Below are positions 20,440-31,683 of a stretch of DNA of 64,000 nt, piece after piece (positions within the stretch are counted from its first letter, which is position 1; the number at the start of each line of letters is the position of its first letter). The notes below the pieces were generated by a model, which saw nothing but the letters and a program-made list of their open reading frames with translations, made no database searches and was not told the origin of the DNA. The stretch covers positions 81,981,870 through 82,045,869 of the forward strand of contig NC_035444.2 in assembly GCF_002127325.2 (NCBI RefSeq), in the 5' to 3' direction. The DNA comes from Helianthus annuus. Its lineage: Eukaryota; Streptophyta; Magnoliopsida; Asterales; Asteraceae. The position numbers were made by a program, and so were the translations under genes.

Positions 20440-23400
20440 TGTCACACCCCGACCACGTAAAACAACAAATCGTGGCGGAAACGTCGGGGAGTGTCGTAAC
20501 AGAATCATTGTTTCACAACCATGGTTCAAATAGTTTTATTTTATTGAATTATTGAACTCATTGGTTTATTACAAATCAGATAAATACAAATATTAGCTTT
20601 CAAGTTTTAAAGTCACCAAGGCACGAGTCCATCCTATGTATAGCATGCATCAACAATCATCACATAGCAGCACCTGAAACATATGTGAAAATAGGTACGT
20701 CAGCATAAAAATGCCTGTGAGTAACATAGGTTTTGTTGATTTATATTCACGGCTTTAGTTAACATAAGAAAAAGGTTTTATGTTTTACAAAAATAACCAT
20801 GAATCCTTGTAAAAGTTTTGTTTCTAAAAATGCATTGTTTTGATAAAAGGTTTATAGTATATACAAAAAAAAATATACTTTGGTTTGGAAATAGTTAAAA
20901 GTATAGTATATCAAAAATATACTTCTGTTACTAAAATAATAGATTTGGTAGTATATCACAAATATACTTTGGTTTTGAAAGATATCATATCAACTATGCT
21001 TTGGTTTTGAGAATAACATATCAACTATGTTTTGGTTTTGATAATAACATATCAACTATGTTTTGGTTTTGATAATAGCATATCAACTATGCTTTGGTAA
21101 ATAACAAAGTAGTATATTAAAACATATGTTGGAATTTGTACATAGTATATCAAAAATATACTTTGGATAATATCACATTTGGGAGTATATCAATCTATAC
21201 TTTAGTAGTATATCAAAATATACAAAAGAAACTGTAAAGTATTCATTCAAACGTTAGTGTATCAAACTACACCTTTGAGACTATAGAAATACCACAAAGG
21301 CAATTTCTATTTGGTTTCTGACATTCCATACAACAGCAATGGGGTGTCTAGTCCTATAGCGGTATATCATACTACCAATCGGCTTGGTGAATATATAAAA
21401 TCAGTACAATCCAACAATTTGTTTTATAATCTTTAAAAAATTAGTGTTTAAGCCATAGAAAATCGTTTAATTTGTCAAAAGATAAGTACCAGCATGTATA
21501 ATCATACAGTTGAAATCATGAAAATAACAGATAGGCACACATGTTTCACCCCAAACATATGAAAGCAGTAAAAGAGGGGACTATGTACTCACTTGAGATT
21601 GCAAGTGTCCTTGATTAAGTGTCCTAACGAAGCTCGCGAAATCAAGGAATCAAGTGGCACCTAGTATGGAATCACTTTGTTAAACAATCGGCTCCTAAGT
21701 CGGAAGATTGGGTAGAATGAGGTCTCGTAAACCAAATGAGTATGGGAACTCATGTGATATGGTTTAATGAAGTCTACATTCTAAAATGGAACCTATCCTA
21801 AGTGCTTACGACCCGTTACGACCCATTAAGGTAGCTTACGCTACTTTAACGCGTCGTTCGTCTCTAACTAGTCCTATGACAAGTATTATATGCCTAAACA
21901 TGTTTAATTATGTTGTATAATCAGTTATGTGATAAAAGTTTAAGTTACATCTGCTTAAATCCAATTATGCATGAAAAGGGCATTTTGGTCATTTACCTAA
22001 GGCATATAAACTACCTATCATACAACTACTTAAACTATGTGACCATAAGGTATAACCTCGAAAGGTTATTCCCTATACAACTATGGTCACTAAACATGCT
22101 TGGTCGGATTCTAAAGATCGACCAAACGGGTCGAGTTCGAAAGTCTAAGCGGTGGTTTAGACCGCTTGACTTACGACTCTAAAGAAGCACTAAACTAAAA
22201 GTGACGAGCTAAACATGTTAAAACATGCTTAACTAAGTTAGAAAACAGGTTTTGATATCAAAACAAAGGGTTTTGATACCCAAGAGTAGTTTGGTTGCAA
22301 AATACGCATAAATACACATTTTGACCGAAACTACGACTCGTCACTATGCCTCGTCAACGTGGTAATCAGTAGGTATAGACACAAGGGACTATAACCATCG
22401 TGATTACGCTCACGTTGCAAAGTTCAAAAGAACTTGGTGTTGACCATAGACTGGTCAATGCAGAAAGTCAAACACTGTTTAACTTTCGTGCTCAAAAAGC
22501 AATAAAAGAATGAAAGAAGCTTACAAAGGGTCTAAGCTAGGGAGAACTTGATTTATAACACTCAGGTATGAAACAAAGGCTTCAACTTAGAGCATTAAAA
22601 TGATCAAGGGTGCAGAAAAATGAAAGAGGGCTTGGGTATATATAGTTTTCGGTAAACCATTAGGATCGTTTCTTGCTAAAAAGGGAATGATCTTGGCCAT
22701 CCATGTGGGCTAATGGTTTTAGAAACCATGGGACATGATAATACTAGCAAAAACTAGTAGATGGTATCCCAAAACCATGGAAAATCGCCTGAATACAGCT
22801 GCCATGGCCAGATTCAATGTTTCTGACCTGAAGGTCTGTCGTGGGCCGCGTAATATAGGGTCTGGGCTTACTCGCCCCGTGCAAGAAGTTTGGCAGATTG
22901 TCAAAAATAGTCCCTGCAGCCTAGAAACTTGGTTTTCGATGCATATTTGACACGTTTAAGCCCTGTTAACCCATTTCAAGGCTCTAAAATGAATTTAAAG
23001 TATAGGGAACTTAAAATATGCCCAAAAATATCTCGGATGTCGGTTCGTTTGGTCGTACGGTTGCGTTATTCGGTTAATTACGACAGAAGTCGTAACGAAC
23101 GCAAAAACGATCCAAATTAAGTGACGAATGGAATTTAATCATGCCAATCACTAAAATAAAATATTTTAATGATTATATTAATTTTTGGGTGTCCGGATAT
23201 ATTTAGAACGTAAGATATGCGCGAAAATGCAAACTTATGCACTTTTTGATGCTTTTAGTCCCTATTGGTCAAATAAGTTTGTTTTAGCATCCCGAACCCC
23301 TTAAAGCCTATTTCTAAGCTATGTAAGGGATATTTAGGGTATGTTTAACTTATGATCAAGTTCCGGAATGTTCGTTACCTTACAAATCGGCATAGTTTCG

Positions 23401-23719
23401 CAGTTTAACACAAATAGTCCCTGCAATCGAATAAACTTGTTTTTGACACACCAAACCCTTCAAAACTTATTTCTAAGTTATGTAAAGGTTATTTAAGGTA
23501 TGTTGAGCCTATGTCACTGTTCCAGAGTGTTTCTTGCGTTAAACTGATCGCGTTTATGCATCAGTTCGCGTATAACTTTCTAGAAAGCGATTTAAAGCTC
23601 AAAATCGAACAAGAATTGATATGTGCATATGATACACATATTTATACAAATCCCAAGTATGAAACACAATATTTCATTGGTTTGATATTTGTTTGATGGT
23701 CTTAGTGACACAGGTGTCA
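20440..23719 (-). mobile_element. LTR-like block of about 3.3 kb, probable old solo LTR
   Basis: The left end TGTCACACCCCGACCACG, with GTGGCGGAAACGTCGGGG nearby, mirrors the 3' ends of D and E LTRs read in reverse. The right end is CACAGGTGTCA, giving TG...CA termini. The flanking 5-mers (ttttt and aattt) do not match, so either the right border is wrong or the copy recombined. There is no internal region. A short tandem array lies inside (20987-21110). A TATA-like string is at 22637-22645. Confidence 0.55.
20987..21110. repeat. Tandem array of about 31-bp units in the LTR-like block
   Basis: Four units built on ATATCAACTATGYTTTGG followed by TTTTGATAATA. Related phrases (AGTATATCAAAAATATAC, TTTGG) are spread from 20860 to 21260, suggesting an older, wider array. 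Confidence 0.75.
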
Positions 23720-25434
23720 AATTTTTGTCCTTTCATCTTCTGCTTTTCCAGTTCCGCTTTTCCCAATATTGTTGGTTTTTAAGTTTTTTGGCATTAACCA
23801 AATTCAATATTTAATGGCGTTTAATGGTTTCATCTTATTAACATTTTGGCGTTTATGGTGTTTATTCCATTTATGGCGTTTATTCAAATCGTATGCCATT
23901 TGTAACACAGGGGTCAGGGAATCTATTTGAATGGCGTTTTTCAAGGCGTTTTTAACAAGTTGGCCCATTGTTCTATTATTTTTTATAAACATTTTGGCGT
24001 TTGGGTTATCTCGGAGTTTTACAATTGTTGGATTATATTTCAGCCACAGTAGAAAAAAATACAAGCGAAGAAAAATAAATTAAAAATATAATCTGATATC
24101 TCTTCATAATATTCACTGTCATCAGTCTCTTTGTTCTTTAATAGTACAAGAACTGACACCAAAATATGGAGTTTTATGTAAAACTTAACAAACCCATCGG
24201 TTTGATTTTTTTGCCTGCTCGTCTATTGAAGTTGCTTTTTTTGGTGGATGTTTGGCGACATAGATCTGTGACGTGTGGGTGGGTTTTTTGCTTTTTCTTC
24301 ATGTTGATCTTCATCTTTATATTCATCCCATTCTTCAGTGTCATTGATCTCTTCTCCTCATCCAAGCCTTCTTCAAGAACAAAAAAAAATACAAAATGCC
24401 ATATGACTGGCATTAGTATCTTTTTCTTGAATTTTTGTCCATCTAATGCTGTAAAATCTTACTGAGTTACTCGCCTCCGCTAAACAATTCATTCAGTAAA
24501 TCTTGACGAATAACAATACTGAATATCCAAGAAAGCATATTAGCCATCTTTGATTTTTTTGGCGTTTTTCAGTGAGTGGTATTTAGTAGTATTGGCGTTT
24601 TTTTTTTTGGTTTCATCAAATGGAAGTTCCTGAGACGTATCATTTTATAGGATCTCTTTTTGGCGCCTAAGTTAGGCGGTGCGTTATTATAATAAAGTAT
24701 TCGTCTTGTCAGTTACTATTTGTAATTATTGTTTTTGGCCAACTTTATCTCTGAAGTCTGTAACACGTCCTATCTTTCAAGTTTGGCGTTTTAGATTCTA
24801 ATATAATAAATTTTCCATATCTTCAGTTTTTCTGATTGAAGATACTGTTTCTAGTTACATTTTAAAGTTTGTTTTTTATTTTTTATTTTTTATTTTTTAT
24901 AATACTTTTTCAAACTAATTTTATTATAGTTTTGGTTGTTTTGGCGTTTTTATTATATATGGCGTTTTTATTATTCAACAATCAATTGAAAAGGAAAATA
25001 AAAAAGGAATACATAAAAAAATTTATAATACTTGTCCAAAGTAATTTTATGTTGGTTTGATAAACGCCAAAAGTGTAAGACATTTGCCTTTTTTGCGTTT
25101 TTATTAGATATGACGTTGTTCATTAAATAACAATCAACTTAAAAAGAAAATTAAAAAAAAATAACTATTGATCTTCAAATCTTCACTGTCACCAGTCTTT
25201 TTCTTCTTTTGAAGCATCTTCACTGGCTATTTCGACTTTCGTATGAAATCAGCCTCTTTTTCTATAATTTTTGTCCATTTCATGCAGCAAAATGTTATTG
25301 AGTTTACACCCTTTCAGCAAAAATGTTTTGTTTTTTTTTGGCGTTTTACCAAGAAAAAGAACGCCCAAAAATAAACCATCTTAAAACTGTAAATTTGATC
25401 ATGCTAAAATCAATATATTGTTGCTGTATGGTGT
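23720..25434. repeat. Unassigned stretch with dispersed GGCGTT motif
   Basis: About a dozen plus-strand copies of GGCGTT(T) occur (23816, 23848, 23875, 23933, 23945, 23996, 24561, 24594, 24785, 24943, 24961, 25340), with inverted copies near 25063 and 25371. The surroundings are AT-rich, so this is far above chance. They are usually preceded by T or A and followed by T-runs. There is no coding frame or element end, and I cannot assign it to a known family. Confidence 0.6.
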
Positions 25435-25973
25435 TGTAACACCCCGTGTTTCGAAAGTCAAAGTCAAAGTCAAGATTGAGGTCAAAGGGAGAAAAGATTG
25501 CTAATTGTGATCTGTCTCTCCTTGCTCAATTCCTGTTTTGACTTCTTTGACTTACAGTTAGTCTTTTATACTTCTACGTTAGTTGTATTATGTGGAGTCT
25601 TTATTAATAATCGAGATTTATTCGCTATTTATCGCATGTTTTATAGCTTTATCGCTTATCGCAATCGCACTCGCAACTCGAATTACGCATTTTGGTTATT
25701 GTTTTGTGTGTGTGTGCCTTTTATGTGTTACTTGTGCATGTTCACTTTATGTTTAAGTTGTGGTGATTAATCGAAACGCAATAGAAACTCAATCACAATC
25801 GAATCGCAAACGCTAAACGCAAGTGAATTAGGATGATTATATGTTAGATATAGTAGTTAGGATTAAAAGTAATTTGAATAAGAAACTCTATCGCATCGCA
25901 ACGCTCGCAATTTCAATCGAAATGGCAAAACTCGTTGCACCGAACACTCGAATCAAGTGGCTAGTCAACCAAG

Positions 25974-26096
25974 TGACCAGCCGATCGACCAGCCGCTCGA
26001 TCGAGTTACCAGTCGATCGACCAGCCACTCGATCGGGCTGCCACCCGATCGACCAGCCACATTCCATCCGTTCCTTTTTGGGAAACCCTATAAATA
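25974..26096 (+). promoter_or_regulatory. LTR D promoter: CGATCG motif block plus TATA box
   Basis: Six or so copies of a CGATCG-centred palindrome, separated by CCAGCC or GCCACC words, end 26 bp before TATAAATA (26089-26096). The truncated right LTR carries the same block with a few changes (56754-56871). Confidence 0.7.
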
Positions 26097-26749
26097 CCCC
26101 TGTCAACATCACAACTTACCACTTTTGCTCTCCTGTCCGACCAAGCGATCTTGCTCACCTTTTCTTCGATTTATCGCGATTCTAGTAAGATCTCAACCTA
26201 AATCTTGTACTTTCTTGATCTACACGCGCTCCTACACCTTTCTATCTTTTGAATCTTAACTTTTAACCGTGAAATCACTAGATTTAAGGTGTTCTAGGAT
26301 GATGTCACCATGGAGTTCTTGAGGACTTCATGTTTTAACTTCAATCCACCAAGAACAACTTAGATCTGAACGATTTCCACATAAATAAACAAAGATCTTG
26401 CACAGATCTGAACATATTCATGGTGAAAAAGGATTGAAAGATGGTTTCTAACTTTCTTTCAACTCTTTTACACTCAATGCACTCAAAACCGATAGGATCG
26501 GACCTTGTTCTAAGCCTCTACTCCTTCTTGGTGATGTGTTGGTTCAAGATCTGGATTCTATCCACGAGACCACTGATTTCGGGTTAACCAAGAACAGTTG
26601 TCTCGAACCGGTTAACTTGTTGAACTTGGGTGATTCCTGTTCAACCGGGTCACTGGGGTCAAGATGGGGTTCTGTTGGTTGACACGTTGTCACACCGTCT
26701 CGATAAAACTACAAAACTACCAAAACCACCAAGGAAGAAGACGATCAGG

Positions 26750-27245
26750 TCGACCGAGTCGGAGTGTCGTCCAATCGGACTACTACCCGAACGGATTACC
26801 ACCCGATTGGGTTGCCACCCGATCAGACTGCACCTTGGGTCCCACACCTAACTTTCATCTCAAGCAATTGAGGTTTGAACGTCGAACGAATTGCTGACCG
26901 ATCGGATAGCCATCCGATCGGATTGCCACTCGACCATGTGATGTTCTGACTCCAACAGTTAAGCAATTTTCAACATGTTCAATGCACAAGGGTCGCCACC
27001 CGATCGGATTGCCATCCGATCGAGTGACCGTCCTGCTGTGATGTAGAGATACTTCTCTGTTTTCAAAATGCTACAACAAAAACTTCAAAAGACTAGCCAT
27101 CATACACAAACACATCCTTCCCAAACGAAGAAACAATCCACTCGATAGGTCACCCGATCGGATGACCATCCAAGCATATTGTCACCCGATCGACCGGCTG
27201 CCCGATCGGATTGCCGTCCGAACGGACTACCGTCCAATCGACTGA
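26750..27245 (+). repeat. Second palindromic motif block in LTR D
   Basis: Many copies of CCGATCGG, CCAATCGG, CCGAACGG and similar words, joined by ATTGCCACC/ACTACC spacers, form dispersed inverted repeats downstream of the TATA box, in what should be the transcribed leader. LTR A has the same two-block layout with a different motif. Confidence 0.65.
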
Positions 27246-28088
27246 CAATTATTCCGTTTGACGCGCCGCTTATCTTTTATGCTATCTTTAACTGTTCAGG
27301 CTAATTTTCGCTCTAAGAGCTCCCATCAATCCATCATCGCTGTGAGTATACTCGATCCCTTTTTGCTTTACGCACCTTTGGGTGTTACATACGTTACTTA
27401 TTCTAAATCACATCGGACACACTACGCAATACTTTAAACTCTAACCGTTATTACATGTTATACATGACTTAATGAATGCTTGTTTTTTATGTTTACACAT
27501 GGAATGTTGTCTACCTGCCTTAGCAACGATAATACTATTTGTTTGGACTCAGCACCTGTTCACTCAGGGGTTGTTAATGACAATTTGTTACATGGCTCAC
27601 AGTGGTGAGTGTGTATTACGAACTGCCTTGGGCAGTCAACCCGCAGTCATTGGTATCGATAGGTTCATGTTGATAACTAACATGCCTCATTTTACACTGT
27701 GTACGTGCTAGTTATGCGTAACGATTTCGAACTCTATTATATCTACTAAACTTGTATGCTCACCTTTACACTATGTGTATTGACTTTTACATTAGCGTAT
27801 GTGACAGGTGCTTAGGATGCTTATATGCTTAGCATGCTGTGATGAAATCGAGGCTAGGAAAGGTCTAGAAACAAGTAAACAATTGTCTGTATTTTGAAAT
27901 CTGAGTTATCGGAACAGAACAATTTGACTAGACCTTGCCTGTAATAATTATATTATCTTTTATGACATGGTATGGGACATGTTGCTTTAAATAATTGGTA
28001 ATTATAGTTGTTATGGAAACTTCTGGACAATCTTTTTCGCTCAGTGTCACGCCCCGATGTTTCCGCCATTGGTTGGGGTGTGACAGAT

Positions 28089-28102
28089 TGGAATCAGAGC
28101 CA
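28089..28102 (+). other. Element D primer-binding site
   Basis: TGGAATCAGAGCCA lies three bases inside the 5' LTR, one mismatch from the initiator tRNA-Met complement TGGTATCAGAGCCA seen in E. Confidence 0.8.
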
Positions 28103-28127
28103 TAACTATAGGGAATTAGGCGAGACT

Positions 28128-29514
28128 TGTCACGGCCCCCGACCCGGTTTGACCCGTTTCAGGAGCCGCGGGACAGAAATCCCGTGATATATATTTAATT
28201 GATTTTAGCAGCGGAAGTTTATCAACAGGATCTTTTTAAAGCTAAAAACTTTTCCCGATTATTTTATTTCACAACTCGGGATAAAATCCCGGTAATTTAC
28301 AATAACATGATTTTACCGAGAAATCATTATTTTTAGAAAACATATTTCGTTATTTTATAATGAGCCACTTTCTTAAGCTTGAAATGCTCCCCAGCACTTT
28401 TCCTGAATTACAATAGATCACCTGAAACATGTTTGAAAAAGGTTTTGTCAGCGGGAAAATACTGAGTGAATCATTCTATTTATTAAAATGACTCGTTTAT
28501 TATAATTTACAGTATTAAGAGTTTTTACATATGTTTCTGATATCTACCAATTACCCACAGTATTTGTCACTCGACCGGATCTGTGACTATGGTCATATCA
28601 CCATTGGCTGCCCCAATGAATAACGTATATCTTTTAATTTTAGGTTCGCCCACCTAAAGTGATAGAAACAGTAGTAATGTGCACAATACCCCACATACCG
28701 GCTGTAATTTGGTGATTACATAAACTTAATTACTGTAATTATAGCTTTGAAAATAATTTGGAGTATTGTAAAATAGTTGATAAAAAGAGAATGACTCACA
28801 TTGCAGATTTAATACGGACAGAATATGGATTAGCCTTGATAACCTAGTTTAAATAATAACGCACACAAAACCGGGTTAGTGATCAATACAGCAAGTACTA
28901 TAACTCACGAGATCAAATTCTCACAACGAACGACAAAGTGCGATACTTAAACATCCATCGAATTAACGAAGAACGACAAAGTATAACCCTATGTGGGCGG
29001 CACTTAAACATCCATTGGATATATTGATCGGTCGGAAAATGAATCGTAATAGCGATTGAGTTATTACCCTGTTTTGCGGCAACACTTCGTGATCAGTGTG
29101 TGGTTTTTGGGACTGTTTTTGTTATAATTCGACGTACAGAAGGCTTTTGGCCGTCGTCTCAACTTCTAAAATCAATTGCCAATGTCGGCTATTTATACAC
29201 AAAATTTGGCACGCTTACGGACCGTATGTCCTTTCCCTTACGGTCCGTAAGAGAGGCGGTCTAATTATATAGGCTAGCTGGGCTCGGGACTAGCTTTGCT
29301 GACTCAATGTTAAAACGAATTTCAATCTGTACAACGTATTTTAGAGATAATTATCACTAGGGTTTAATCCCCCCTGAGTTTTAGGGGCCCTGATCCTGAT
29401 TTCGATTGTTCTGAAAATTTTAGGGTTAGTGCAGAATTACTTGGGTGTCTCAATTAGGGTTTTCTTATTGACTAATTATCATCCTAATTATGGATTTTAA
29501 TGAGAGTTGTTACA
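28128..29514 (-). repeat. Element C 3' LTR (left)
   Basis: 1,387 bp, TGTCACGG...GTTACA. Minus-strand TATAAATA is at 29190-29197, with a perfect 13-bp inverted repeat (arms 29214-29226 and 29239-29251, CTTACGGACCGTA) 16 bp upstream. Confidence 0.92.
29190..29251 (-). promoter_or_regulatory. LTR C TATA box with upstream 13-bp hairpin
   Basis: The inverted repeat CTTACGGACCGTA / TACGGTCCGTAAG has a 12-nt spacer and sits 16 bp upstream of the minus-strand TATAAATA. The same block is intact in the right LTR (arms 37220-37232 and 37245-37257; TATA 37196-37203). Confidence 0.7.
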
Positions 29515-29525
29515 TCCTCCCCACC
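29515..29525 (-). other. Element C polypurine tract
   Basis: GGTGGGGAGGA on the minus strand, abutting the 3' LTR, as in element B. Confidence 0.8.
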
Positions 29526-29550
29526 TTAAGAAAAATCTCGTCCTCGAGAT

Positions 29551-29998
29551 TCACTGAAATAGATGAGGGTATTTCCGCTTCATTTCTGATTCCAGCTCCC
29601 AAGTATATTCTGGTCCCCTCTTCGAATTCCATTTGACTTTTATCAGTACTAGTCGCTTGTGTTTGAGAAACTTGACCTTCCGGTCTTCTATTTGTAAAGG
29701 TTTCTCTATGAATTTCAGCTTTTCATTTACCTCCACATCTTGAAGAGGTACTACCAGGGATTCGTCTGATAGACATTTCTTGAGATTGGATACATGAAAT
29801 ACATCATGTACTCCAGCTAGTTCTTCTGGTAGTTGTAAGCGATAAGCAACTGGTCCTATTCGTTGGATCACTGGGAATGGTCCAACATATCTTGGACTCA
29901 GTTTTCCTTTTTTACCAAATCGTACTACTCCTTTCCAAGGAGAGACTTTCAATAGTACTTTGTCTCCTATCTGGAATTCTAGTGGCTTGCGGCGATTG
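29551..29998 (-). pseudogene. pol: Element C integrase C-terminus with chromodomain-like tail
   Basis: The frame reads LLKVSPWKGVVRFGKKGKL, then RYVGPFPVIQRIG with VAYRLQLPEEL and FHVSNLKKCL: the GPY/F-type DNA-binding end of chromovirus integrases. It finishes with a short chromodomain-like stretch (IKVKWNSKRG, YTWELESEMKRKYPHLFQ) and a stop at 29551. Chromodomains of this kind steer integration to marked chromatin. The segment is out of frame with the integrase core because of a small indel near 29995. Without it the two would form one Pol protein. Tekay/Del clade is my guess, not tested. Confidence 0.8.
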
Positions 29999-31269
29999 TC
30001 TGCATAGCCTTCTGACGATCTCTAGCTGTATTCAATCTTTCCTTGATTTGGGTTATCTTGTCTGTGGTTTCTTGCACGATTTCTGGACCTGATAATTGAC
30101 TTTCTCCTATTTCTGCCCAACAAACCGGAGTTCTGCACTTGCGTCCATACAGTGCTTCGAATGGAGCGGCTTCGATGCTTGAGTGATAACTATTGTTATA
30201 GGAGAATTCGATTAATGGTAAATGGTTATCCCAATTACCACCAAAGTCAATTACACATGCTCGGAGCATGTCTTCTAGAGTTTGGATCGTCCTTTCACTT
30301 TGCCCGTCTGTTTGTGGATGATATGCAGTACTTAGATTGAGTCGGGTTCCCATTGCTTCTTGGAAGCTTGTCCAGAAACGGGAAGTGAAACCACTATCTC
30401 TATCCGATACAATGGAGAGTGGGACTCCATGTAAGGATACTACTTCATCCACATACAACTTGGCTAACCTTTCCATGCTAAAGGTTTCTTTCATAGGTAG
30501 AAAATGAGCGGATTTGGTTAACCGATCCACAATTACCCAAATAGCATCATTACCTTTTCTGGTTTTGGGTAACTTAGTAACAAAGTCCATTGTTATGAGT
30601 TCCCATTTCCATACAGGCATTTCTAATTGTTGTAGTAGACCTGAAGGTTTCTGGTGTTCGGCTTTAACTTGTGAACAGGTTAGACACTTAGATACGTATT
30701 CGGCTATATCCTTTTTCATTCCTATCCACCAGAAATTCTTTCTTAAATCTTGGTACATCTTATTGTTTCCTGGATGTACAGTATACCTAGATTTATGAGC
30801 TTCCTCTAAAATCTTTGATCTTAAATTTCCCTGTTCAGGTACCCAAATTCTGCTTTTGTGGAATTTCCAAATTCCATCATTTCCTTGTCCCAATTCTTTT
30901 AGGTAACCTTTCATTCCTTCACCATCATCCTTGATTGCTGTTTCCTGAATTTCTTTCAATTGTTCTATTAAATCTACTTGTAGATTTATTCTAAGAGCAC
31001 GGACTCGCTTTTGCTTCTCATGATACTTACGACTTAAGGCATCTGCGACTACGTTTGCCTTTCCTTCGTGATATTGAATATCACAGTCGTAATCACTCAG
31101 GATTTCCATCCATCTTCTTTGCCTCATATTTAACTCTTTTTGCCCAAATGTATACCTTAAACTTTTATGATCTGTATAAACAGTAAACTTACTTCCATAC
31201 AGATAATGTCTCCATATCTTAAGGGCAAAAACTATAGCTCCTAATTCTAAGTCATGAGTCGTATAGTTT
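29979..31269 (-). pseudogene. pol: Element C RNase H end and integrase core
   Basis: From the solo LTR border the frame reads [18 protein letters not shown] and [10 protein letters not shown] (RNase H), then [15 protein letters not shown]. The integrase zinc finger follows ([11 protein letters not shown] with [11 protein letters not shown]). The catalytic core has the first Asp in [10 protein letters not shown], the second in IVSDRDSGF and the Glu in DGQSERTIQ, so the DDE triad is complete. The frame ends at [11 protein letters not shown], a frame-shifted version of what in element D reads [15 protein letters not shown]. The Met at 31127 is internal and not a start. Confidence 0.85.
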
Positions 31270-31678
31270 TGAAGGATCGTCGTTGACCCTGAATGAGTCG
31301 ATCAGAAGAGTCGTTTTCCAATTCAAAGGCGGAATCAGTGAATTAGATGCTCAAACTAAATATAATGCTTCACTTTATTGATTTTAGCAATGTTTACAAC
31401 CTGGAAGCAAATCGGCAGCACTTCGTTACAAGTTCCGAACCGTTACAAATGAAATAACCAGTCACCTATTTATAGAGTTCTGGAACCCCTTATACGTACA
31501 TGTCACAAAAGCGGTCCAGGAAGTTGTGTGGATCGCTTTTATGGACAATGTCCATATAAGCGGTCCAACATGCTATTCAACCACTTCTCGTTTCTCGAAC
31601 CTCGTGCACTGGTTATTCTAACCTATCCTATCCTATTACATGATACAAGACGAAGTCAATAGACGTAATGCACCAACA
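31270..31678 (-). mobile_element. Copia-type solo LTR inside element C RNase H
   Basis: 409 bp, TGAAGGATCG...CACCAACA on the plus strand, with the duplication agttt at 31265-31269 and 31679-31683. Its last 25 bp resemble the end of LTR G (AGTCAAYAGAC then GCAYCAACA), so it belongs to a related Copia family in the same minus orientation. TATAAATA on the minus strand is at 31467-31474. AAGCGGTCC motifs lie upstream (31507-31517, 31558-31566, inverted 31530-31540). It splits the RNase H reading frame after KKHEEN. Confidence 0.88.
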
Positions 31679-31683
31679 AGTTT

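Larger units (their letters stand above)
25435..28085 (+). repeat. Element D 5' LTR
   Basis: 2,651 bp, TGTAACACCCCGTG...GGGGTGTGACA. TATAAATA is at 26089-26096. Two blocks of CGATCG/CCGATCGG-type palindromic phrases are present, one immediately upstream of TATA (25974-26062) and one in the transcribed part (26750-27245). Confidence 0.88.

Noticed and set aside
19690..20440. A second Helitron starting at TCTATATATC
   Set aside because: The TA microsatellite makes the start ambiguous, and no hairpin-CTAG end was found to the right.
20435..23724. Target duplication for the 3.3-kb LTR-like block
   Set aside because: The flanking 5-mers are ttttt and aattt; the shared T-runs are not enough.
24166..25770. 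Hydrophobic ORFs of 60-100 codons in the GGCGTT region and LTR D
   Set aside because: T-rich sequence produces Phe/Leu/Ile-rich frames by chance; there is no start context, homology or conservation.
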